A DNA stretch of 24,828 nt from the NCBI GenBank assembly GCA_963169055.1, contig CAUJFU010000306.1:1-24828 (forward strand), written 5' to 3'. The notes beneath the pieces were generated by a model. The model ran no database searches and was not told the origin of the DNA. It saw nothing but the letters and a program-made list of their open reading frames with translations. Positions 7,778 to 14,380 of the stretch are shown here, in pieces. A program made the translations under genes and the position numbers. How positions within the stretch are numbered: the stretch's first letter is position 1; every line of letters starts with the position of its first letter. Origin of the DNA: Myxococcota bacterium (GTDB taxonomy: Bacteria; Myxococcota_C; UBA6777).

Positions 7778-10027
7778 CTATCGCATCAAGACCTCGAATA
7801 GACTCGAATACGAATCGGTCCACAGACTGGCTTTTTTCTTGGAGGCGATCGGCTCTCCTGCCTTTTTGAAGGCGTCTTGTTGGAAGACGGCAGGATCGTT
7901 GGCAAGCAACACCCATGTTGTGCCAAAGCAGATCTCGTAGTCGTCATCGTCGGTTTCGATCTGGTAATGGGCTTTGCCCAAGGCTTCGGCGATCCGCTTG
8001 ATGACAGGGGCCAAGTCCAAGAAACGGTTGGAGATGTGCAACGCCAAGATGCCGTCTTTTTGAAGGTGCGAAAAATACAGGGCCACCGCTTCTTTCGTCA
8101 ACAGATGCACAGGGATCGCATCGCTTGAAAAGCAGTCGACCGCCAGCACGTCGTACTGTTGTTTCGGTTCACGCTCCATCGAAAGTCGCGCATCTCCCGG
8201 GATCGTCTGCACCTGCGCACCAGCCTTTCGTGTGCTTGACAGATAGTAAAACTTTTGCTCGGCCAAGGCGATCACATCGGGATTGATCTCATAAAAACGG
8301 TACGTATCGCCCGCCCGCGCATAACCCGCCAACGTCCCCACCCCAAGGCCCAAGACACCCACTTTGACGGCTGTTTTCTTCTTCATCTGGTGCTCGATCG
8401 CCCTTCCTGCCCCAGTATTGGGACAATAGAAGGTCACGAGTTCACGATGCCGCTTTGGGTCCAACCATTGCTCGCCGTGTCGAATGACACCGTGATACAA
8501 CACACGATAATTTTGCTCGGGATCTTTTTTGGATGTGTGATCCGCAACGCGCACCACCCCATAGAAGTTTCGCTGCACCAAAAGCTTTCCTTCCCATGAC
8601 TTGCGCACTTTGGTCACTCCCCATGCGCAAAGTGCGATCACACCAAGCTGCATCACCACGATCACAGGATGACGCCAAGCCTTGAAAAACCTCGAGGCAG
8701 GATCGCGCAACAACGAAAGCACCGCCACCACCGCACAAGCCACCAACAAGATCGGAAACTCGTGATAATCCGAGAACAACAGCGGCGAGATCACCGCAAC
8801 AAACAACCCACCCACCGCCCCACCCACCGACAACATCAAATAAAAGGTCGTCAGATAACGCGGATGTGGCTTGCTTCGCACCATCTCACCATGACACACC
8901 ATGCAAAGCACAAAAAACGATGTGGAGTACGCGACAACCGCCCACACCAAGGTAAACGCCAACGTCCCTCTGTGTAGCATCCACGCGGTTCCTCCAAGAA
9001 CCACCACCAACAACGGAAAAAAGATCTCCCGCCGATACCAACCATCCGCATCAAAACACAAAATGAACGTCAACAAATACAGCGCCAATGGCAAGATCCA
9101 CAAAAACGGTACCGTCGCCACGTCATGCGTGAGATGGCTTGTCACCGCCAACAACAACGCCGACGGCAGCGCCGCATACACCAGCCAAAGCACACGCGTC
9201 CCCCACGTCGGCACCACCAACGGAAGCTCGCTTTTTCCCGAGGATTCGGCTGTTTTGGAGGCATCTGTTTTACCGGCAGATTCGGCTGTTTTGGAGGCAA
9301 CCGCTGTTTTGGAGGCTTGGGCTTTTGCGGAGGGGTTTCCGTTGTGGAGCAGATCTGTTTGTTTGGTTTGTGCTTCGGCGTTCGCGTCAGCTTCTTTGGT
9401 TTGTGTTTCGGTATGCGTACTTGTGTGACCGGCCTGATGGGCGCGCAGCGATAAGACAGCCGTCACAACACACAAAACCACAAACGCACCGTACAAAACA
9501 GACCACGAAACCCCTTGCATCCACGCGCTCATTTGGGGTTCCACCAGCAGCGGATACCCCAACAGCGCCACCAACGAGCCAAAGTTCGACAACGCAAACA
9601 ACCGATAGGGCAGCGCACCATGCTTTGAGCGCACATACCACGACTGCACCAACGGACTGGTGGTGGAAAGCAAAAAGTAAGGTAAGCCCACACACACCGC
9701 CAACAAGACCAAGATCTGTATCGTCGGAACGCCCGAAGCATCGGGCTTCCAACGATCACTCGGCAAGATCGGCAGCAACAGCAAACTGAACAACAGCAAG
9801 CCGATGTGGATCTGTGTGTGCCGTTGCGCCGATAGTTTGCGCACCCCCCAATCCACATACAGATACCCCAACAACAACGCGCCTTGGAAAAACAACATAC
9901 ACGTTGTCCACACGGCAGAAGTCCCACCAAACCAAGGCAAGATCATCCTCGCGATAATCGGCTGCACCATAAACAACAAAAAGGCGCTCAACAAGATCGT
10001 GCCAGCATACAAAAACATCGACCGCAT
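7778..10027 (-). CDS. Fused multipass membrane / spermidine-synthase-like protein
   Basis: The 749-residue protein starts with a run of hydrophobic helices (MFLYAGTILLSAFLLFMVQPIIARM and on to about residue 470). It ends in a soluble spermidine-synthase-type domain with the Rossmann loop VGVLGLGVGTLAGYAR, an acidic strand end (RFYEINPDV) and the core VDCFSSDAIPVHLLT. This matches the 'fused MFS/spermidine synthase' class, whose enzymatic activity is mostly unproven. Between membrane blocks, at about residues 205-275, is a hydrophilic linker of Ala/Lys/Thr repeats (SKTAESAGKT-like), encoded by near-identical 21-nt units around 9244-9300. The first ATG (10027) has GGGAG only 2 nt away. The ATG at 10018 has the same GGGAG at 11 nt, so the true start may be either. 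It is convergent with the phosphatase gene. Confidence 0.85.
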   Translation of the reverse strand: MRSMFLYAGTILLSAFLLFMVQPIIARMILPWFGGTSAVWTTCMLFFQGALLLGYLYVDWGVRKLSAQRHTQIHIGLLLFSLLLLPILPSDRWKPDASGVPTIQILVLLAVCVGLPYFLLSTTSPLVQSWYVRSKHGALPYRLFALSNFGSLVALLGYPLLVEPQMSAWMQGVSWSVLYGAFVVLCVVTAVLSLRAHQAGHTSTHTETQTKEADANAEAQTKQTDLLHNGNPSAKAQASKTAVASKTAESAGKTDASKTAESSGKSELPLVVPTWGTRVLWLVYAALPSALLLAVTSHLTHDVATVPFLWILPLALYLLTFILCFDADGWYRREIFFPLLVVVLGGTAWMLHRGTLAFTLVWAVVAYSTSFFVLCMVCHGEMVRSKPHPRYLTTFYLMLSVGGAVGGLFVAVISPLLFSDYHEFPILLVACAVVAVLSLLRDPASRFFKAWRHPVIVVMQLGVIALCAWGVTKVRKSWEGKLLVQRNFYGVVRVADHTSKKDPEQNYRVLYHGVIRHGEQWLDPKRHRELVTFYCPNTGAGRAIEHQMKKKTAVKVGVLGLGVGTLAGYARAGDTYRFYEINPDVIALAEQKFYYLSSTRKAGAQVQTIPGDARLSMEREPKQQYDVLAVDCFSSDAIPVHLLTKEAVALYFSHLQKDGILALHISNRFLDLAPVIKRIAEALGKAHYQIETDDDDYEICFGTTWVLLANDPAVFQQDAFKKAGEPIASKKKASLWTDSYSSLFEVLMR

Positions 10028-10123
10028 GACTCCCGCTCGGATAGCCTACACAGCGCACAACAACGCCGTTTGGCCATCCAAGCCTACGCAAAAAATGGAA
10101 ATGGTTTGAAAATCGCCGATTCT

Positions 10124-10238
10124 AGGAGCATCGCGGACTCGAACCGCAACCCCAGTCGCGCCAAAACACACTCGGTCGTGTACACGATCACACGCCTTGA
10201 CGCAACCCAAGCCGTCCTGCCCTACGGACGGACGCTCC
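10124..10238 (-). tRNA. tRNA-like gene in normal order with oversized middle region (identity unresolved)
   Basis: The 5' strand GGAGCGT (10238-10232) pairs with ATGCTCC (10131-10125), six Watson-Crick pairs and one G-U. An eighth pair is possible. The discriminator would be U (10124). A D-like arm has stem GTCC/GGAC, extendable to CCGTCC/GGACGG, and loop GTAGGGCA. The T arm is TGCGG-TTCGAGT-CCGCG. The total is about 115 nt, some 40 more than a class I tRNA. The middle can form a 14-bp helix (GGTTGCGTCAAGGC with GTTTTGGCGCGACT, including G-U pairs). Alternatively it can form a short CTTG/CAAG anticodon-like hairpin followed by a very long variable region containing the palindrome TCGTGTACACGA. 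No standard anticodon loop is convincing. No CCA is encoded. It could be a tRNA with an insertion, an unusual class II tRNA, or a decaying copy. Confidence 0.55.
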
Positions 10239-10244
10239 ATGGAG

Positions 10245-10305
10245 TGGCCCAACACACCTACCCGTGGCGGCTGGGCCATCGTTCGTCGCCGAAGCAACAA
10301 ACAAT
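10245..10305 (-). ncRNA. Structured spacer RNA with 12-bp UUCG hairpin
   Basis: On the minus strand ATTGTTTGTTGC (10305-10294) pairs with GCGACGAACGAT (10289-10278) over 12 bp, with several G-U pairs, closed by a TTCG tetraloop. It is followed by TGGCCCA (10278-10272), complementary to TGGGCCA (10251-10245). The segment lies between the tail of the permuted tRNA-Gly and the third tRNA-like unit, so it should be on the same transcript. Loop type and wobble pairs suggest a selected RNA structure. I recognise no family. Confidence 0.5.
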
Positions 10306-10320
10306 GCCACCTCGTTCTAT

Positions 10321-10451
10321 GTCCCGCCACGTTCGGAGCCGATCAGGTTAAAACAGGCTGCTCTACCGTTGAGCTACCTCCCCATACAAAAGGAGAGGAC
10401 AGGATTTGAACCTGTAGCCGCCTATTGGGTCGACTCTCGTTGATGCAGGAC
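10321..10451 (-). other. Precursor of the permuted tRNA-Gly: distal-end helices
   Basis: The leader and tail of the permuted unit are complementary in two blocks. GAGTCGA (10436-10430), immediately before the 3' half, pairs with TCGGCTC (10342-10336) over 7 bp with one G-U. GTCCTGC (10451-10445) pairs with GCGGGAC (10327-10321), again 7 bp with one G-U. An 8-by-8 internal loop separates the blocks. These helices would hold the two open ends together next to the anticodon stem. Confidence 0.75.
10352..10429 (-). tRNA. Circularly permuted tRNA-Gly(CCC)
   Basis: The 3' half (positions 34-73) runs from 10429 to 10391: CCCAA, anticodon-stem strand TAGGC, variable GGCT, T arm ACAGG-TTCAAAT-CCTGT, acceptor CCTCTCC and U73. 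After a 7-nt linker (10390-10384) the 5' half runs from 10383 to 10352: acceptor GGGGAGG, TA, D stem GCTC/GAGC with the short loop AACGGTA, A26, GCCTG and TT. Joining T33 (10352) to C34 (10429) gives a 71-nt tRNA, 74 with CCA. It has a 7-bp acceptor (one G-U), a 4-bp D stem, a 5-bp anticodon stem (one G-U), a 5-bp T stem and the loop TTCCCAA. That loop, the short D loop, the 4-nt variable region and U73 all fit bacterial tRNA-Gly(CCC). Read in ordinary order, the same halves do not form a tRNA. No CCA is encoded. How the halves would be joined is unknown. Confidence 0.8.
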
Positions 10452-10466
10452 GGGTGGTCCTTCAGA

Positions 10467-10615
10467 TTGGGAGCAAGACTTTCAGTTTGACACCCCACGC
10501 CTGCCTCTATCCAGTTGGGCTACCCCGCCGTAGATGGCGGGGGTAGGATTCGAACCTACAACAGCGGCGCGCTTGGGTGCTTTCACTTCAATTTGAGTTT
10601 GAGTTTCGCTCCCAA
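10467..10615 (-). other. Precursor of the first permuted tRNA: long distal-end helix
   Basis: TTGGGAGCGAAACT (10615-10602) at the start of the unit is complementary to AGTCTTGCTCCCAA (10480-10467) at its end: 14 positions with one mismatch and one G-U, including eight uninterrupted Watson-Crick pairs. Nearer the tRNA body, CACCC (10579-10575) pairs with GGGTG (10495-10491). The intervening leader is A-rich (two ACTCAA repeats). This closes the open anticodon end, as in the neighbouring tRNA-Gly unit but with unrelated sequence. Confidence 0.7.
10495..10575 (-). tRNA. Circularly permuted tRNA (anticodon unresolved)
   Basis: The 3' half comes first (10575-10535). It has CAAGC, GCGCC, a 6-nt variable segment, T arm GTAGG-TTCGAAT-CCTAC, acceptor CCCCGCC and discriminator A. 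A 5-nt linker (10534-10530) follows. Then comes the 5' half (10529-10495): GGCGGGG, TA, a D arm GCC/GGC with a loop containing CTGGATAG, A26, GGCGT and GG. The acceptor is seven perfect Watson-Crick pairs. The anticodon stem GGCGT/GCGCC has four plus a G-U. Joining as in the Gly unit gives a normal 76-nt body, but the loop would read GGCAAGC, lacking U33. A register shifted by one (GCGTG/CGCGC) is also possible. The amino acid therefore cannot be assigned, and the unit may be joined differently, edited or degenerate. No CCA is encoded. Confidence 0.65.
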
Positions 10616-10623
10616 CGAAGAAT

Positions 10624-10629
10624 TCTATA
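10624..10629 (-). promoter_or_regulatory. -10 box for the tRNA cluster
   Basis: TATAGA (followed by AT) on the minus strand places the expected start about 7 nt downstream, near 10617, almost exactly where the closing helix of the first permuted tRNA begins (10615). The -35 position is only T-rich (TATTTT at 10652-10647), so the promoter is suggestive rather than strong. Confidence 0.5.
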
Positions 10630-10639
10630 CCGCAAAGCA

Positions 10640-10668
10640 GCACGAAAAAATATGTTATTTTCTCGTGC
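10640..10668 (-). terminator. AT-rich hairpin between the DUF7873-like gene and the tRNA cluster
   Basis: GCACGA and TCGTGC enclose complementary A- and T-tracts, forming a stem of roughly 11 bp. The T-run lies inside the 3' arm rather than after it, so termination is plausible but not textbook. It would separate the upstream minus-strand gene from the tRNA promoter. The rest of 10669-10784 shows no gene. Confidence 0.4.
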
Positions 10669-10784
10669 AAGACGGTGAAACAAACGAAAACAGGGTGAAA
10701 CAAGCCACGCAGCGGGAAAGATCGACATTTCCACATTGGAAGACTTCGACGTTCCACGCGGCGGGATACACCAAAACAACGGTC

Positions 10785-11516
10785 TCAGCGGTGGATGTAG
10801 CCAAAGATCGCCGCACCGATTTTTTTGTCATCGACGTCGGTTTGGTTGGCGCGTTCGCGGGCTTGCTTGGTGGCATCGATCAGCTTGTCGATACGGGCCA
10901 AGAGCTTGCGCTTGCTTGGTTCGGGGATCGCTGTGGAGGTTTTGCGTGTACGCCAGACCCCAGCGTTCACGTCCTTGGTGATTAGCTGCGTTTGGGCCGG
11001 ATGTTCCTTGGTGGCATCGTACAAAACGATCGGAATCTGCTCTTTTTTGGTGCGTACCGTCTCGACTTCTGGGGAGACGTAATGGCCGCTTGCTTCGTCT
11101 TTGGTCCAAGGCGTATCGAGCGGAAGCGTTGGAAGCGCACCATAAAAAGCCCGCACATGGTGAAGTTCTTTTTCGATCGAAAGCAGCGTCGTGACGGGCA
11201 CGCGCTCGACCAAGACTTCACCATCCACCACCAGATCGGCAAAGGCTTTGGTGTTGGTGATATCTTTGGTGGCGATCAGATCCAACAGACGCACCGAAAG
11301 ATCATCAAATGCCTGCGTATCATCGAGCAGTTCGCGCTGGATCTTTTTGTGTTCGGGCGGTAGCCGCTCACCGTCATCCTCGAAAGCTTGGTATTCTCGG
11401 TTCAAACCAAAGTACTGATCCGACTTTTGGATCCACTTGTACACCTCGGTCTGTTCTTGCTTTGAACGTTTCTTAAAGTCCGCTTCGATCGCGACGATCT
11501 CGTGTTGTTTTGTCAT
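10785..11516 (-). CDS. DUF7873-like protein of unknown function
   Basis: The 243-residue soluble protein resembles a family of about 240-residue hypothetical proteins common in actinobacteria and some myxobacteria (I recall it as DUF7873). Its landmarks are an N-terminal helix with a KxRxxxE pattern, RxYxxxxxDGExLPPE, TATKDxxNTxAxADxVVDGxVL, DxPWTxDExxxxY, EHPAQ, and a C-terminal AxxExAN...DxKIGAAIFGYI. It is charged and mostly helical, with no signal peptide, membrane segment or catalytic motif visible. ATG 11516 is chosen over an upstream start because GGAGAAAAAAGATC precedes it, though GGAG at 10 nt is slightly distant, and because the similarity starts there. It lies immediately upstream of the tRNA cluster on the same strand and diverges from the next gene. 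No function is known to me. Confidence 0.75.
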   Translation of the reverse strand: MTKQHEIVAIEADFKKRSKQEQTEVYKWIQKSDQYFGLNREYQAFEDDGERLPPEHKKIQRELLDDTQAFDDLSVRLLDLIATKDITNTKAFADLVVDGEVLVERVPVTTLLSIEKELHHVRAFYGALPTLPLDTPWTKDEASGHYVSPEVETVRTKKEQIPIVLYDATKEHPAQTQLITKDVNAGVWRTRKTSTAIPEPSKRKLLARIDKLIDATKQARERANQTDVDDKKIGAAIFGYIHR

Positions 11517-11757
11517 GATCTTTTTTCTCCGCGTTTTTGTTTCGCGGTGAGCCTGTCGTGCGACGCCTTGGATGTCAACCCCCCCCTCCACGCCGCCTCC
11601 CATTTCTGAGATCGACACCTTCCGCACCTTTGCCCCAATCGTCTGTTTCGCCTACATTCTGGAGAGCAGCGAAGCAGTCAGATCGTTTTTGTGGGGCGAA
11701 GTGCCCATACCCCACCACCGACTGACGCCTCTTGACACCCCATTGACCGAGAGAGCC

Positions 11758-12027
11758 ATGACCGCACAACGTTTCCAACAAGCCCTTGCACAAGCCAACC
11801 CACAGCAAAAAAAACGCTTGCTGGCTTTCCAAGAACAGCTTCACAAGATGATCGAAAAATTCGTGCAACTCGGTGTCGATCCCGCCCTATTCGACGGGCA
11901 CGACCACCGCCAAGCACGCAATGATCTCGAAGAAATCGCCCAAGATGCTGTCGCCGCTTTTTGGAAACGCAAAGATCTGCTGGCCACCCTCCACGAGATC
12001 CTTGGAAAAGAGGCTTCTTCGGGATGA
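11758..12027 (+). CDS. Small hypothetical helical protein (89 residues)
   Basis: The 89-residue protein is predicted to be helical and charged, without a signal peptide or membrane segment. It contains no motif I recognise. ATG 11758 is preceded by GAGAG. The in-frame extension upstream to 11572 lacks a ribosome-binding site and has unrelated composition, so I exclude it. The stop lies 32 nt before the cyclase start in the same direction, which suggests a two-gene unit and a possible accessory role. That link is only positional. The 241-nt gap from 11517 to 11757 is a divergent promoter region. It contains one TTGACA (11732-11737), too close to the ATG to serve as a usual -35 box. Confidence 0.65.
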   Translation: MTAQRFQQALAQANPQQKKRLLAFQEQLHKMIEKFVQLGVDPALFDGHDHRQARNDLEEIAQDAVAAFWKRKDLLATLHEILGKEASSG

Positions 12028-12059
12028 CGCAGCCATCGAAACATCGCGGAGGATCGACC

Positions 12060-14219
12060 ATGTGCCCACAACGTGACTTCTCTTCTTCAAAGACCACCGC
12101 TTTTTCGGCTCTTTGGCTGCTTACGTTGTTTTTTCTATCTTTTCCATCGGCCTTATCTGCCAAGCCGATCCAAGTCATGCACTTGTTTGAACCTCATTCC
12201 CTTGCGGGTTCTTGGCGCTATCGGGCAGGCGACGATATCCGTTGGAGCCATCCGTCTTACAACGATCGTCATTGGTCCACCGTCCGCGTCCCGTTTGAAA
12301 AGCGGCACAAAGCAAGCCGAGCGCATCCTGTGGTGTGGTATCGGCAAACCGTTCTGCTGCCCAAAGGCTTTTCTCCCCAAGAGCGTTGGCCTCTTGGCAT
12401 CGCGCTGGATCGCATCCGCAGTGCATACGAGCTGTATGTCAACGGCCATCCCGTCGGACAGATCGGCAAGATGCCACCTTACCCACATGGCGCAACGCCT
12501 CGATCTGCGGTGTTTCGTATCCCCAACCATGCTTTTGACAAAGAACGCCTTGTTCTTGCGCTGCGGGTCTGGCAACCGCCTTGGTTGCTTCGCTACTACG
12601 GAGGAAAGATCCGCCTTGGCGGAGACGCCTACAGTATCGGGCCTTATCGCTTTTTAAAAGAGCGAATGCTCACACAACAACACCACCAACGCGAACAGAA
12701 CATCCTTTCGCTCTTTGTCGCGGCTTTGCTGGTGCTTGTGGCGATCTACCACTTCCATCTGTATCGCGGACGCGCCGAGTTATCGGCCTATTTTTGGTAT
12801 GGTCTGCTTTTGCTCTGCCTCTCTGCGTGGGTTGCAGGCAAACCACTGATGCAACTGCTTTTGCTCTACAACGACGAATGGGGCTGGATCCTTGCGCGCT
12901 CAACGGCCTTTCTGGCGTTCTTTCCCGCCATCGAATTCGCCTACCGTGCGCTCGATCAAACGCGCCCTCCACGTGCGTGGCAGATCTGCCAATGGATCGC
13001 CTTGGTGAGTGGTGCGGCGTGCCTGATACTTGGGCCTCGCCTTGCACCGCTCCTGCCCAATCTCCTGCTTTCGCTGTTCTTTGCCGCGATACTGCTGGGC
13101 TTGTTGGTCTACACCGTCCAACGCGCTTGGCAAGGACACCCCGACGCACGCACCATCCAAGGCGGGATGCTCGCAGCTTTTGTCTTGCTGCTGTGGCAAT
13201 ACGCCATCAGCGCAAAGCTGCTCCCCTATGTCTCCCTTCCTCTCGCAACAATGGCCTTTTGTATCATCGTTTTGTCCCTTGCCTTCGCCCTTTCCAACCA
13301 ATACCGCCGCACGCTCGCTGACCTCAAAACCCGCAACCGCCAACTCAACGAGATGAATAACGCCATCCAACGCTTTGTCCCCGTCGAATTCCTTGCCCAC
13401 CTTGGCCGCGAAGATCTCCGACAAGTCCAACGCGGCGACCAAAACCAATGCGAAATGACCACTTTCTTTTCGGATGTTCGGTCCTTTACATCGCTTGTCG
13501 AACGCATGACCCCCGCGCAAACCATGCAATTCGTCAACCGCTACCTCAACGCCATGGACCCCCCGATCTCCCAACACAACGGATTTATCGACAAGTACAT
13601 CGGCGATGCTGTGATGGCCCTTTTCGATCAGCCCGACGATGCCCTCCAAGCCGCCATCGGCTGCCTCAAAGCTCTCGAAGCCTACAACACCGAACGCTCC
13701 GCTGAAAATGAAGCCCCTGTTCACATCGGTATCGGCCTTCACACCGGCATGTTGATGCTTGGAACCGTCGGCAGCGAAAACCGCCTTAGCTGCACCGTCC
13801 TCGGCGATAGCGTCAATCTCGCCTCCCGCATCGAAGGACTCACCAAAGAATACGGAGCCTCTCTCTTGATCACAGGACACACCCGAGATCGTCTCCGCGA
13901 TCCCCAACGCTACCAAATGCAGCACATCGATCGCGTCGCTGCCAAGGGCAAAACCGAAGCCGTTGATATCTACGAAGTCTGGGACGGACTCAGCGACGAA
14001 GCCCAAGCCCAAAAACGCGCCACCCACCGCCCCTTCCAACAAGGCTACCAAGCCTTCATCCAAGGCGACTTTTCTTCGGCTTTGCAGATCTTCCAAGATA
14101 TCCTACAACAACACCCGCAAGACCGACTCGCTCAACTTTACGTCTCGCGCAGCCAAACCTTTCTCAAAGACGGCACCCCCGAACATTGGGACGGGGTGGT
14201 TCGCATGCACCACAAGTGA
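12060..14219 (+). CDS. Membrane-bound class III adenylate cyclase with extracytoplasmic jelly-roll-like sensor
   Basis: The 719-residue protein starts at ATG 12060, preceded by GGAGG at 7 nt. It has a signal peptide (about 1-35, ending ALSA). A periplasmic domain follows (about 40-205) with a galactose-binding-like jelly-roll pattern (SYNDRHWSTVRVPF, YELYVNGHPVGQIG). Next come about seven hydrophobic helices (215-430), a short coiled linker and a class III cyclase domain (about 460-640). Metal ligands are Asp472 (FFSDVRSF) and Asp516 (IGDAVMALF). Lys512 and Asp583 fit adenine selection, and Asn586 and Arg590 complete the active site, so cAMP synthesis is expected. A TPR-like tail (FQQGYQAFIQGDFSSALQIFQDIL) ends the protein. 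This is the 7TM-DISM-type receptor layout with cyclase output, so it probably senses a carbohydrate-like ligand. Confidence 0.88.
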   Translation: MCPQRDFSSSKTTAFSALWLLTLFFLSFPSALSAKPIQVMHLFEPHSLAGSWRYRAGDDIRWSHPSYNDRHWSTVRVPFEKRHKASRAHPVVWYRQTVLLPKGFSPQERWPLGIALDRIRSAYELYVNGHPVGQIGKMPPYPHGATPRSAVFRIPNHAFDKERLVLALRVWQPPWLLRYYGGKIRLGGDAYSIGPYRFLKERMLTQQHHQREQNILSLFVAALLVLVAIYHFHLYRGRAELSAYFWYGLLLLCLSAWVAGKPLMQLLLLYNDEWGWILARSTAFLAFFPAIEFAYRALDQTRPPRAWQICQWIALVSGAACLILGPRLAPLLPNLLLSLFFAAILLGLLVYTVQRAWQGHPDARTIQGGMLAAFVLLLWQYAISAKLLPYVSLPLATMAFCIIVLSLAFALSNQYRRTLADLKTRNRQLNEMNNAIQRFVPVEFLAHLGREDLRQVQRGDQNQCEMTTFFSDVRSFTSLVERMTPAQTMQFVNRYLNAMDPPISQHNGFIDKYIGDAVMALFDQPDDALQAAIGCLKALEAYNTERSAENEAPVHIGIGLHTGMLMLGTVGSENRLSCTVLGDSVNLASRIEGLTKEYGASLLITGHTRDRLRDPQRYQMQHIDRVAAKGKTEAVDIYEVWDGLSDEAQAQKRATHRPFQQGYQAFIQGDFSSALQIFQDILQQHPQDRLAQLYVSRSQTFLKDGTPEHWDGVVRMHHK

Positions 14220-14235
14220 GCGCACAGACCGTCGA

Positions 14236-14257
14236 TGGGGCAAAGCCCCGCTTTTTT
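14236..14257 (+). terminator. Intrinsic terminator after the adenylate cyclase gene
   Basis: GGGGC-AAA-GCCCC followed by GC and six T residues, 17 nt after the cyclase stop. This is a textbook Rho-independent terminator for the plus-strand unit. Confidence 0.85.
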
Positions 14258-14380
14258 CATACGATATCCGCAAAGATGCGGGCTAGGCGTCTCGGTCCAA
14301 CGCCCTGTGACCACCCTGTTCTTGGGCAGCCATCGGGCTACCCCCTGCGTCTCTTGCTCGCACGATGGGCGAATTTCGTA

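Noticed and set aside
10124-10238. tRNA-Sec (selC)
   Set aside because: Acceptor and D-stem lengths are suggestive, but there is no UCA anticodon in a proper loop and no discriminator G. No selenoprotein machinery is nearby.
10389-10529. Ordinary-order tRNA formed from the 5' half of the first unit and the 3' half of the second, with a ~65-nt intron
   Set aside because: The acceptor would have a C-U mismatch and the anticodon stem (GGCGT with TAGGC) does not pair. The permuted pairing gives complete stems for both units.
10467-10615. Hammerhead-like CUGA and GAAA elements on either side of the closing helix
   Set aside because: The CUGA is followed by AAGUCUU rather than the required NGA, and no GUH cleavage site is placed correctly. 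Likely chance.
10467-10617. Group I or group II (permuted intron-exon) arrangement around the tRNA halves
   Set aside because: The flanks are only about 20-40 nt, far too short for intron halves, and no group I P7 or group II domain V-like sequence is seen.
11572-11757. N-terminal extension of the 89-residue protein
   Set aside because: No ribosome-binding site at the upstream ATG and different composition. GAGAG precedes the ATG at 11758.
12900-14096. 398-residue minus-strand open frame opposite the cyclase gene
   Set aside because: The plus strand encodes a clear cyclase domain over the same bases. The minus frame has no recognisable motif or ribosome-binding site.
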